A DNA stretch of 37,393 bases from a virus. The position numbers and the translations under genes were made by a program. The stretch lies in the IMG/VR virus record IMGVR_UViG_3300030107_002065, positions 1-37,393 of that record. The stretch is one strand, 5' to 3'. Positions within the stretch are counted from its first letter, which is position 1. Every line of letters begins with the position of its first letter. Below, one piece after another: positions 7,346 through 15,467 of this stretch. The notes under the pieces were generated by a model. It saw only the letters and a list, made by a program, of their open reading frames with translations, was not told the origin of the DNA and did no database searches.

Positions 7346-8230
7346 ATGCCTCTTTGGAAACCAAACGATTTAAGCGATTTAAACTTATGGCTTACGTCTG
7401 TAGACTTTAATGGATCAGTAGGGGAAGCAGTTCCTTGGCACGACCGAAGCGGTGGCGAAAGTTTTACTGCTAATCCTTCTGATGTTTCAGACGCAGCCAC
7501 TCCTAACATAGATCCTGGTGCACTTAATGATCATAGCGGCGTAGTGTTTACAGAAGGCCGTGACGAATGGTTAGTATCTACTAGCACGACAGCAATGGAC
7601 GTAGGAGTAGGAGATTTTTATTGTGCTACGTTAGTTTCGTCACCTAGTTCTTCTAGTGGTATTCAAGCTATATTAGCTCATGATAAAACTGGAAGTTCGT
7701 TTGAATTGCGACATACAGGCAATGGTGGTAAATTTGTATGGGCTGTTGGCGGGACGGTATTAAATAACGATTCTAATGTAACTAATGATACTGTTCATTT
7801 TTTGTCTTGTGAAAAACATGGCACAGATCCAAGTGATAGCAACAACGGCACTCTTGATCATTATCGCAACGGTGGATCTACTATAGAATCAGATACTAAT
7901 TTTAATACAAATATAAGTGATGATGAATTTCGTTTAGGCAGAAGAGATGTTGCTCCAACTAGCGAAGCTAGTTTTAACGGAAGCTTGTATGAAGTAATTG
8001 TGTACCACAAAGAAATAAGTGCTACAAATCAAGACGCAGTAGAAGGATTTACTATGCACAAGTTTGCCCAAGAAGGCACGTTACCTGCTGCACATTCTTA
8101 TAGATATGGTCCACCTACAGCGTGTCATTGTGTTTCAGAAAACAATTTGTCTACAAACTTTTTGTCTTCTAACATAACACATGCTTATGAATTGAAAGAA
8201 AACCTTAACATAAGATCAGAGAGAAAATAA
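7346..8230 (+). CDS. LamG/concanavalin-A-like lectin domain protein, putative adhesin
   Basis: A 294-residue protein with the hallmarks of a concanavalin-A-like jelly roll. LSDLNLWLTSVDFNGSVGEA is followed by VPWHDRSGG, the typical opening with Trp-x-Asp-x-Ser-Gly. The closing part is SFNGSLYEVIVYHKEIS and then EGFTMHKFAQEGTLPAAHSY with YGPPT, matching the EGYLAHKWGLxxxLPxxHPY ending of many bacterial and phage LamG domains. Such domains bind carbohydrate. A C-terminal extension (ACHCVSENNLS onward) is not part of the usual fold. The likely role is host-surface attachment or virion decoration. The start has AAGGAG upstream, and it is coupled to the next gene (TAATG). Confidence 0.78.
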   Translation: MPLWKPNDLSDLNLWLTSVDFNGSVGEAVPWHDRSGGESFTANPSDVSDAATPNIDPGALNDHSGVVFTEGRDEWLVSTSTTAMDVGVGDFYCATLVSSPSSSSGIQAILAHDKTGSSFELRHTGNGGKFVWAVGGTVLNNDSNVTNDTVHFLSCEKHGTDPSDSNNGTLDHYRNGGSTIESDTNFNTNISDDEFRLGRRDVAPTSEASFNGSLYEVIVYHKEISATNQDAVEGFTMHKFAQEGTLPAAHSYRYGPPTACHCVSENNLSTNFLSSNITHAYELKENLNIRSERK

Positions 8231-8667
8231 TGTTTAGTTTTTTAACACCAGATGTAGTAACTATGCTTGGCAGTTCTGTAGTTGGATTTATATTTAAACA
8301 ACAAGCTGAAAAAAGAAAGAACGAACAAGAGCGAATGAAGATGGCTTTGCAAGCACAGAAAGCTTCAGACGATACTGCTAATAGTGCAGCAAAAAGAGTA
8401 AGCATAGATGCAGGTAGAATTACTAGACGAATTATTGTCTTGTCAGTTTTATTTGCCTGTATGTACGCACCTTTTTTAGCACCTGTATTTGATGTTCCTA
8501 TTGTAGTAGAAGTTAAAGAAAAGGCGGGAGACGTATTGTTTGGCCTTTTCGGGGGATCAGAAAAAACAGTATTTAAAGAGATTAACGGTTATCTCTTTGC
8601 AGAAGAAAATAGGCAAGCCCTGCTTGCAATAATAGGATTCTACTTTGGCACAGCTTCTGCCAAGTAA
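8230..8667 (+). CDS. Holin-like protein with three hydrophobic segments
   Basis: A 145-residue protein. There is a short hydrophobic N-terminal segment (about residues 10-22, VTMLGSSVVGFIF), then a charged helix (QQAEKRKNEQERMKMALQAQ). A clear membrane segment lies around residues 69-90 (IIVLSVLFACMYAPFLAP) and a C-terminal segment ends in ALLAIIGFYFGTASAK. The ending IIGFYFG plus a short polar tail is like three-span holins of gene-transfer-agent type, so inner-membrane permeabilisation at lysis is plausible. It sits among virion genes, so a virion membrane role is an alternative. ATG 8230 overlaps the preceding stop. Confidence 0.55.
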   Translation: MFSFLTPDVVTMLGSSVVGFIFKQQAEKRKNEQERMKMALQAQKASDDTANSAAKRVSIDAGRITRRIIVLSVLFACMYAPFLAPVFDVPIVVEVKEKAGDVLFGLFGGSEKTVFKEINGYLFAEENRQALLAIIGFYFGTASAK

Positions 8668-8678
8668 AGGAGATTACA

Positions 8679-9359
8679 TTGAGCAAGGTACTAGTTAATA
8701 CTTTAGAAAAATATTCAGGAAGTTATTTAAATTTTAACTCCAATGTCTTAGGTGCTACGAATGCAACTATAGATTGGAACGGAACTATTGATTTATCAAA
8801 AACAGTAACGTTGACAATGGCCAATGACACAACCAAAGCCTTAGATGTTGTCCAGGGTACTACTGAGTTCTGTGATGATGTAAAGTTTTTAACAGCTACT
8901 GGTGGTGCAACGAATGCTACTATTACAAATGAAGGTGCTATCTCCGCAGTATCGCTAACTACTACAGGTAATGTTGCTGCATCTGGCACAGTATCTGCTG
9001 GCGGAGTTACATTAGCTGGACCACGTGTTGTTACTGCTATGTCAGGAAACCTTGACTTAACAACTGCTGGCGTTATTTCTGGCGTAACAGTTGACACAAC
9101 ATTAGGAGCAAACACAGGGACAACTAATGGTATATCTGCTGTAGCGGTAGATGGATCTAACAGTAGACAATTAAACTTTTCTTTAGGTAGTTTAATAAGT
9201 GATACAAACTACATACCTATATTTAGCGGATTTCCTTGTACGGTTTCTGATAAAACAAGCAGCACGTTTAACGTAGAAATTTTACATCCTAGTGCAACTA
9301 ATACAGTATCTGGTGCTATGAGCAACGTTTACTTTTCACTTATTATTATTGATTTCTAA
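8679..9359 (+). CDS. Fibre-like repetitive structural protein (TTG start)
   Basis: A 226-residue protein. The start is TTG 8679, 5 bases after AAAGGAG (8667-8673), a clear case of a rare start codon fixed by its ribosome site. The sequence is low-complexity Thr/Ala/Gly/Val with alternating short strands (ATGGATNATITNEGAISAVS, LTTTGNVAASGTVSAGGVTL), as in trimeric beta-helical fibre shafts. It ends in a more hydrophobic strand pair (NVYFSLIIIDF). It probably forms a fibre or spike. It is much shorter than T7 gp17 (553 residues), and no gp17-like gene follows the ejection proteins, so this and the lectin may be the receptor-binding parts. Confidence 0.65.
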   Translation: MSKVLVNTLEKYSGSYLNFNSNVLGATNATIDWNGTIDLSKTVTLTMANDTTKALDVVQGTTEFCDDVKFLTATGGATNATITNEGAISAVSLTTTGNVAASGTVSAGGVTLAGPRVVTAMSGNLDLTTAGVISGVTVDTTLGANTGTTNGISAVAVDGSNSRQLNFSLGSLISDTNYIPIFSGFPCTVSDKTSSTFNVEILHPSATNTVSGAMSNVYFSLIIIDF

Positions 9360-9373
9360 TTTAGGAGATTTGT

Positions 9374-10009
9374 ATGGCCTTAACATTAATACAAGGAATC
9401 AATGAGGTTCTAAGAAAATGTGGCAGAAGAATCGTATCTAAAGTAGACCCTGCTGGAGAAGGCGGAACATCTACTGCTGCATACGCTGAAGCTGCGTTAG
9501 AAGAAGCAACCAGGGCAGTTGCCTCTGAAGGATGGTCTTGGAACTATAAAACAAATGTAAGTTTATCTGCGTCAGATATAGGAGACGGAACGTTTAAATT
9601 TCAAACTTCTTCTTTAGGTGAAACAGAAGTCTATCACATTGACTCTTCTGATAATTCAGAAAATCCAGAACAATGGGTAGATCATGGCGGGATTCTTTAT
9701 AATGTTACTGACAATACTGATGTATCTAGTAGTGGTGCTTCAATTAAAGTTAAGTATTATTTTAATCCTACATTTGCAAAGTTGCCTACCCAAGCACAAC
9801 AATATGCTATTGCAAAAGCTGCGTTAAATTTAAACAGATCGTACTACCCTGATTCAGGTAGAGAACAAGTAATTGCAGCTGAGATGCAACAGTTTCGTGC
9901 AACAATGCAACAAGAAGAAATTCGTGCGTCTGATGTTAACGTATTAGACACAACAAATATGCAACAAATAAGAGGCCGTAACCGTATGGCCAATAGGAGT
10001 ATTTACTAA
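9374..10009 (+). CDS. Tail tubular protein A (T7 gp11-like), first copy
   Basis: A 211-residue protein (T7 gp11 is 196). The opening MALTLIQGINEVLRKCGRRI and the helix EEATRAVASEGWSWNYKTN are the standard signature of the gp11 adaptor that joins portal and nozzle (T7-like ExLAVNxxLxxIGxxP, RxVQxxGWxFN). PTFAKLPTQAQQYAIAKAAL and YYPDSGREQVIAAEMQQF match the C-terminal helices. ATG 9374 follows TTAGGAGA. It is followed without a gap by a second gp11-like gene. Confidence 0.88.
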   Translation: MALTLIQGINEVLRKCGRRIVSKVDPAGEGGTSTAAYAEAALEEATRAVASEGWSWNYKTNVSLSASDIGDGTFKFQTSSLGETEVYHIDSSDNSENPEQWVDHGGILYNVTDNTDVSSSGASIKVKYYFNPTFAKLPTQAQQYAIAKAALNLNRSYYPDSGREQVIAAEMQQFRATMQQEEIRASDVNVLDTTNMQQIRGRNRMANRSIY

Positions 10010-10704
10010 TGGCAGTAGCAGGAATGAATATTGTAGAAGCAATAAATGAATTAGTAGAAACCATAGGCGAGTTTCCTATGAGTGGCACTACTGTTCCCTC
10101 AGCACTAAGTCCTGCTGACACAACTTCTATTTACTATCGAGCAGAACAGTTTATTGACAGAGAAAACACAAGAGTGCAATCGCAAGGTTGGCCAGAAAAT
10201 ACAATTCTTAATAGAACATTTACTGCTAAATCTGGAAGTGCAAACGATGCTAAAACTATTCCGTTGTTAGATGGAACAGCTAATACAGATCCTCCATTAT
10301 TAAGAGTACGACCTGCGGGTAAAGACAAAGGACGAAATTTAGTATCTGTAGTTACAACATTCTCTGCTTTTTCTTCTTCGGCTTTTCCGTTTTTATTTGA
10401 TTCAGACAACGAGATGTTTCAGTTTTTTAACGTATCAACTAGCGGAACAGTAAGCGAAGGTACAGTTGAATTAGATGTAGTTGTTAAACGAGACTTTGCA
10501 AACATATCTCCTTTATTGCAAGATGTAATAATTGCTGGTGCAAAGATGAAATTCCAAAGAAGATTGCAAGGTAACCCAGAGGTTGATCAACAACTATTGC
10601 AAGAATACATGATGGCTGAATATGCATTAGACAGAAACAGTCCTATCTTGAAACAAACATTTAATGTTCAACCATTAGTAGGTAACACAGGCGAGCAAAA
10701 ATAA
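10009..10704 (+). CDS. Tail tubular protein A (T7 gp11-like), second copy
   Basis: A 231-residue protein with the same plan as its upstream neighbour: MNIVEAINELVETIGEFPMS, then AEQFIDRENTRVQSQGWPEN, and late helices LLQDVIIAGAKMKFQRRLQG. INELVETIGEFPMSG and RVQSQGWPEN are in fact closer to the T7 gp11 N-terminus (VNxxLxxIGExPV, VxxRGWxFN) than the first copy. The two copies are strongly diverged. They may form two stacked adaptor rings, or one may have another place in the tail. ATG 10009 is coupled to the preceding stop (TAATG). Confidence 0.82.
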   Translation: MAVAGMNIVEAINELVETIGEFPMSGTTVPSALSPADTTSIYYRAEQFIDRENTRVQSQGWPENTILNRTFTAKSGSANDAKTIPLLDGTANTDPPLLRVRPAGKDKGRNLVSVVTTFSAFSSSAFPFLFDSDNEMFQFFNVSTSGTVSEGTVELDVVVKRDFANISPLLQDVIIAGAKMKFQRRLQGNPEVDQQLLQEYMMAEYALDRNSPILKQTFNVQPLVGNTGEQK

Positions 10705-10715
10705 TAGGATAAATC

Positions 10716-13700
10716 ATGCATAAACCATTTGTAGAAAAAATACCTAACTTGCTTCAAGGCATATCTAAACAAGCTCCTAGTGTTAGGTTTCCTGGTCAAG
10801 TAGCAGATGCTGAAAACTGCGACTTTGATTTAAAAGATGGTGCACGAAAACGTGCTGGTACACAAACACTTGGTGTAATAGAAGGAGCATTAAGCTATGG
10901 AGAATACAAACTTCATAGAATTGAGCGTGATGACGAAGAAGAATATTTAATTGTATACGGCACAGAAGCATTCTTAAAAATTTACGATTACAACAAAGGC
11001 GTGCAAGCAGCTTTGTTTATACCGCCTGAAGCAGAAACATATATAGGAACCCCAGACGCAAATGGGTTTGCTCCTAATAAAGATTCGTATAAATTTATTA
11101 CCGTAGCAGACACTACGTTTGTTGTTAATAAAAACGTAATACCAAGAACTACAGAAAATGGTGCACAACTTGATCCTGCCACCATGCCACATTTATTGCA
11201 AAGAAAAAGTTTCGATGAAAATGGAAATGCTTTATTTGAAATAAAACAAGGTACATGGAAAAGTCGATCATACAACAGACAAATTATTAATACTGCTAAC
11301 GCTGGTCCTACGATTGTAGACGGCGAAGAAAATTTACGACCTGGTTTTAAATTAAAATATGCAAACCAAACATCTGTTTTATTACCGCAAAATGCAACAG
11401 CACAAGAAGTAGAAAATGCTTTACAAGGTAATGGGTTTGATGCTAACGACTTTCTTGTTGAGCAAAAAATAACTGTTACTGCTGGCGGAGAATCACGTAC
11501 TGAATACACAGGTGAATACGAGGACATTGATTTAGAAATAGCCGATGATCCTTATAGAGGCAAAGGCACTATAGGTGGTCGTGCGGTTGCAGGATTAGGA
11601 ACATTTAAGTTTGGTAAAGTTATAGTTACTGGTGGCCCATTGGGCGAAAAGCCAATGTCTATAGCTATATCATCTGACATTGATGTAGATGAAATGATCG
11701 AAGTAGTAGATGATGCGACTGGCATGGGCATAAGTTTAGCCCGTGGAGATAATGAAACTGATCCTCCACCTGCATTTGCATTTGACGAAACACAAGATGG
11801 TTTAGAAGGAATGACTATTCGTGACATAAGTTATGTTCGTAATAGGCTAGTTATTGCAGCAGATGAGTTTATTTGTTTCTCTCAAATAGACGATGTGTTT
11901 AACTTTTATTTAGAAAACCCACCAACACTTGTAGATTCAGATGCATTTGATGTACAACTTGCGTCTACAGAAGTAACTATTATAGATCACATAGTAGCTT
12001 TTAGAGGAGCTATGGTAGTCTTTACTAAGTCTGGCCAACAGTTTGAAATGGGTGGAATAGAAACTCTTTCGCCAGGAACAGCTACGTTAACACAAACTAC
12101 TAAATACCAAACAGCAGATGTACGTCCTGAAAAAGTAGGTGACCGTGTATACTTTGCGTCTAGTGGTAATAGCGAATCTAAACTTTTAGAATATTACTAT
12201 TCAGATTCTGATGCTGGCAATGTAGCGTTGGATATATCAAAACATGTTGAAGGATTGTTACCTACAAAGATTACAGGGTTAACGTCAGAGCCAAATGAAG
12301 AAACTGTATTTGTTTTATCTGAACAAGAATTAAGTGCTACTAGTGATGGTCCAGAAGTAGTAGGAACTATATGCGAATCAGGAGATATGGATTACGACCA
12401 TGATAGTGGTGGATCTAATGACTCCTGCAATTGGAACGATTGTACAACTTGGAATGCAAGTTCAGCTACAACAAACAGAATACCCCAACCATATGACACC
12501 GCTGTTATAACCGAAGGTGCTATTATTTATAAGTCTACAGATGAATACTCTGAGCCTTATTGCAATGCGTCTGACCCTGCTAGATCTTCTAATAAAAATA
12601 CTTCTAAGTTAGCTTGTTGCAAAGATCTTCCTAGAACATATGCAACAGCAACTATAACTTTTACAGGCAATGTTACAAACGATGAAACCATAGTAATTAT
12701 TTCTACTGATGGTACTTCTAAGACTTATACTGCTAAAGCTTCTACTAACGCTGCTAGTTTGCAATTTAAAAGTAGTGACAAATTTGAGGCAGCAGCTGCA
12801 CTTAAAACTTGTATTGAACACGCAAACGGTCACGGTAAAAGGATGCATGTATCAAGAAAAGGTGCAGTATTAACTTTAACACAATTAAAAGAAGGAACTG
12901 ATGGCAATAAAACAATTACAAGTGGACTAACAAATGTAACTAAAACTAACTTTACAGGTGGTTCTTCAACTACAGCTGCACCGTGTCCTACCGCTAGTAC
13001 AGCGTTGTCTGCAAGTCCGAGCAGTTGCAACTGTTGGCCTGATGATTCTGATCAATGTACAAATAGAAGTTCTGCACAACCATTCTTTATTAGTCCTTTT
13101 AGGGCAGTATTAAAAGCTTTGCGTAGAAAACAAGTACGATTATCTTCTTTATTTCCTAGATCATTATTTAGAAGTGCTGCACAAAGTGAAGAAAATTGCC
13201 AAGATGGATTTGGCGGATGTTGTATTAATTGTCAACACAGCGATGGGGTAAGTGGAAACTATTCTTATTGCATAGATATTTGTCAAGAAGATTGCAATGC
13301 TACAAATCCTGCGTTAACAAAAGCATTGCGTGATCCTGTTTCTAGTTATGCAAATTTAGATGGGTGGACTTGTGCACCTCAATGTAAATATGGCGATGGA
13401 AAAAGTTGCAATGACTCTGCTGCTTATGCTGCTGCTGGAGGTCTTTGTTCAGGATCTGGTGTAAACTATTGTGGTTGCTTTGCTGCTATACACGATACTG
13501 ACGATGTTAATTGTGACACATTTAGTTTAGTTGGTGCTTGTTTGTTGCCAGGTGGTCAATGCATAGACACATCTAATAATTCACAAGGTTTCTTAATAAC
13601 TGCTGAACAATGTCAAATATTTGGTGGTTGTTTCTTAGGGCACGGCACAACATGCGAAAGCAATATTCCTGCTGACGCAAATTGTGGAGAACCCTTATGT

Positions 13701-14930
13701 GATGTAGTTACTCCTGGCTATTGCGTGTACACCGACAATGATGGCAATGCTACTTGTTCTCCTGCTGATTGTGCTTCTATGTGCAGTACATTTGGAGCAG
13801 GTGACGGATTATTTTCTCCAGGAGGTGTTTGTCCTTCTACTGATCCAACAGGTGCATGTTGCAAAGGCGATGGCACTTGCGAGGATGGGCTTACAGAATC
13901 TGCTTGTTTAGAAACAAACAACGGAAGTGCTTGGACTAAAGGAGCTAGTTGTATAGATAGTAGTTGCGTAGTAGAGCCAGAGTGTACTGCTTGTGACCCA
14001 GGAAACTCTGTATTAGGCGATGGTTTAGGTGATCCGACTAATGCTGGTATTGCTGGAAAAGTCCACGTATACAAAGCCTACACCGAAGGAAGCGAACGAA
14101 AACAATCTGCCTGGGGCACTTGGACATTTGGGAAAGACCGAATACAAGATGCAACCGTTATAGATGAAGATTTAATTATTGTAAGAAAACAAACTTCATC
14201 AGAAATTTCTACTGTAGGTAGCTACTTAGTTATTGATGTTTTAGATTTATCTAATTCTTCAGACGTTGTTACTGCGGTAGCTGCTGATGGTAATACAGAG
14301 TTCTCGTCTTCTGTAGCGTTGCACTTAGATCATATGATCCCATTAGACCAGGGAACGCTGCAAGACAGCAAGACTCAATGGGCGTTAAATGACTTTGCTG
14401 GTGCTAATGTAGGGTACACAGATTATGAAGTAGATACCATTGTTGTGTCTGATGACGGCACATCTAATGCTAATAAATCCTACGCTGTAACTTCTGTTAA
14501 CAACGGCACAGCAATTAAGACAGTTGAAGACGTAAACTTATCTACTAGCAAAGTGTTTGCAGGGAGAAAAGTACGGTCAATGCTAGAACTAACACCACCG
14601 TATTATCGATTAGGTGATGGCAAACCAGTTCTTGACGGCAAGACTAAACAGAAGAAATTAATAGTTGAGCATAAAAATACAGGGTCTTATGATGTTGAAA
14701 TTAGTAGCGATCAAAGTACTAATCATCCTGTTACCAGGACCAATGCATATACTGTGACCGATGGATCAGTAGACTCATTAGGAGAAAATTCAGCATGGGT
14801 ACAGGGTGACGCTAGTAAAACAACTGTCAAATTAATATCTGACACAGCTTATCCAACAACCTGGGTTTCTATAGAACATCATGGAAACATAGACTCAACA
14901 ACAGTATCGTCCCCTAACTCAGCGAGGTAA
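10716..14930 (+). CDS. Tail tubular protein B / nozzle (T7 gp12-like) with a large cysteine-rich insertion
   Basis: A 1404-residue protein; T7 gp12 is 794. It forms the hexameric tail nozzle. Residues 1 to ~545 are gp12-like: IPNLLQGISKQAPSVRFPGQ, then DAENCDFDLKDGARKRAG, and later FDVQLASTEVTIIDHIVAFR and TKYQTADVRPEKVGDRVYFA. The gp12 sequence resumes at about residue 1115 with GKVHVYKAYTEGSERKQSAW and GTWTFG, equivalent to T7 LYVYKxLWxxxEKxQQSWSHW. Between ETVFVLSEQE and GKVHVYK lies an insertion of about 560 residues with some 45 cysteines (listed separately). The reading frame is intact throughout. ATG 10716 has a weak AATAGGAT site. Its job is DNA passage plus, by inference, surface contact through the insertion. 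Confidence 0.9.
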   Translation: MHKPFVEKIPNLLQGISKQAPSVRFPGQVADAENCDFDLKDGARKRAGTQTLGVIEGALSYGEYKLHRIERDDEEEYLIVYGTEAFLKIYDYNKGVQAALFIPPEAETYIGTPDANGFAPNKDSYKFITVADTTFVVNKNVIPRTTENGAQLDPATMPHLLQRKSFDENGNALFEIKQGTWKSRSYNRQIINTANAGPTIVDGEENLRPGFKLKYANQTSVLLPQNATAQEVENALQGNGFDANDFLVEQKITVTAGGESRTEYTGEYEDIDLEIADDPYRGKGTIGGRAVAGLGTFKFGKVIVTGGPLGEKPMSIAISSDIDVDEMIEVVDDATGMGISLARGDNETDPPPAFAFDETQDGLEGMTIRDISYVRNRLVIAADEFICFSQIDDVFNFYLENPPTLVDSDAFDVQLASTEVTIIDHIVAFRGAMVVFTKSGQQFEMGGIETLSPGTATLTQTTKYQTADVRPEKVGDRVYFASSGNSESKLLEYYYSDSDAGNVALDISKHVEGLLPTKITGLTSEPNEETVFVLSEQELSATSDGPEVVGTICESGDMDYDHDSGGSNDSCNWNDCTTWNASSATTNRIPQPYDTAVITEGAIIYKSTDEYSEPYCNASDPARSSNKNTSKLACCKDLPRTYATATITFTGNVTNDETIVIISTDGTSKTYTAKASTNAASLQFKSSDKFEAAAALKTCIEHANGHGKRMHVSRKGAVLTLTQLKEGTDGNKTITSGLTNVTKTNFTGGSSTTAAPCPTASTALSASPSSCNCWPDDSDQCTNRSSAQPFFISPFRAVLKALRRKQVRLSSLFPRSLFRSAAQSEENCQDGFGGCCINCQHSDGVSGNYSYCIDICQEDCNATNPALTKALRDPVSSYANLDGWTCAPQCKYGDGKSCNDSAAYAAAGGLCSGSGVNYCGCFAAIHDTDDVNCDTFSLVGACLLPGGQCIDTSNNSQGFLITAEQCQIFGGCFLGHGTTCESNIPADANCGEPLCDVVTPGYCVYTDNDGNATCSPADCASMCSTFGAGDGLFSPGGVCPSTDPTGACCKGDGTCEDGLTESACLETNNGSAWTKGASCIDSSCVVEPECTACDPGNSVLGDGLGDPTNAGIAGKVHVYKAYTEGSERKQSAWGTWTFGKDRIQDATVIDEDLIIVRKQTSSEISTVGSYLVIDVLDLSNSSDVVTAVAADGNTEFSSSVALHLDHMIPLDQGTLQDSKTQWALNDFAGANVGYTDYEVDTIVVSDDGTSNANKSYAVTSVNNGTAIKTVEDVNLSTSKVFAGRKVRSMLELTPPYYRLGDGKPVLDGKTKQKKLIVEHKNTGSYDVEISSDQSTNHPVTRTNAYTVTDGSVDSLGENSAWVQGDASKTTVKLISDTAYPTTWVSIEHHGNIDSTTVSSPNSAR
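12372..13994 (+). other. Cysteine-rich insertion inside the nozzle protein (domain annotation)
   Basis: Residues ~553-1093 of the nozzle protein. I count 45 cysteines by eye, 34 of them from residue ~828 onward, against only a few in the rest of the protein. Internal order: a first Cys segment (553-620); a beta domain with IVIISTDGTSKTYTA, a helix with AAAALKTCIEHANGHGK, and LTLTQLKEGTDGNKTI (641-750); SSCNCWPDDSDQC; a basic stretch (790-822); then dense repeats including GGCCINCQHSDG and, near residue 1048, TGACCKGDGTCEDGLTESAC. The last motif resembles TGACCxxDGxC repeats that I associate with secreted planctomycete proteins. Disulfide-stabilised folding outside the cell and host-surface binding are inference. 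Confidence 0.8.
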
Positions 14931-14936
14931 TAATAT

Positions 14937-15467
14937 ATGGGTGCAGAAGTAATGGTTATTAGTGCCTTATTAGGTGCAGCAACCTCGGCACAAAGTGCCA
15001 GGCAACAGAATCGAGCTATGCGAAATCAACGCCGCAATGCTCAAGCTTCTTTGGATGCACAGAAAGATAACCATAAAAAACGAAGAGATGTAGTTATAGG
15101 GCAACAACTTACCAAAGCAAAATTGGCTATGTTAAAAGAAACAGATCGAAAACGTAAAGCTATAGGATCTGCACGTGCTTCATTTGCTACAGCAGGATTA
15201 TCTTTTGAACAAGGATCTGGTAGACAGATAGGTGCACAAATAAATTTAAGGTCTAACATAAATCAAGAATTGTTAGCTACGCAACTCAACTGGGATTTGC
15301 AACAAATACAATCTGACTTTGCAGCAAACACAATGGCAAGTGCTGCACAATACAATCAATCGATGATTAACGCTCAAGCCCAAATGTCAAATCCGTTATT
15401 AGCTGGTTTGTCTGGTGGACTTTCTGGTGCTCAAACAGGTCTTTCTATTCAACAAGGATTAGGATAA
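14937..15467 (+). CDS. Internal virion protein, T7 gp14-like
   Basis: A 176-residue protein (T7 gp14 is 196). It has a small hydrophobic N-terminus (MVISALLGAATSAQSARQQN) and then long alanine/glutamine-rich helices. IGSARASFATAGLSFEQGSG is the segment shared by internal core proteins of many T7-like phages (GxARAxxAAxGxxxxGxS). A Gly/Leu-rich tail (LLAGLSGGLSGAQTG) ends it. In T7, gp14 is ejected first and forms the outer-membrane channel. It lies directly before gp15-like and gp16-like genes, with a TAATG junction to the next. Confidence 0.82.
   Translation: MGAEVMVISALLGAATSAQSARQQNRAMRNQRRNAQASLDAQKDNHKKRRDVVIGQQLTKAKLAMLKETDRKRKAIGSARASFATAGLSFEQGSGRQIGAQINLRSNINQELLATQLNWDLQQIQSDFAANTMASAAQYNQSMINAQAQMSNPLLAGLSGGLSGAQTGLSIQQGLG

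Noticed and set aside
8723-9115. A 130-codon minus-strand frame rich in Val, Ala, Thr and Pro opposite the fibre-like gene.
   Set aside because: The composition is the expected antisense image of repetitive Thr/Ala/Gly codons; it has no start signal and no operon context.
10988-11527. A 179-codon open frame on the minus strand inside the nozzle gene.
   Set aside because: It is antisense to a clearly coding gp12 region. No ribosome site, neighbours or coherent protein pattern support it.
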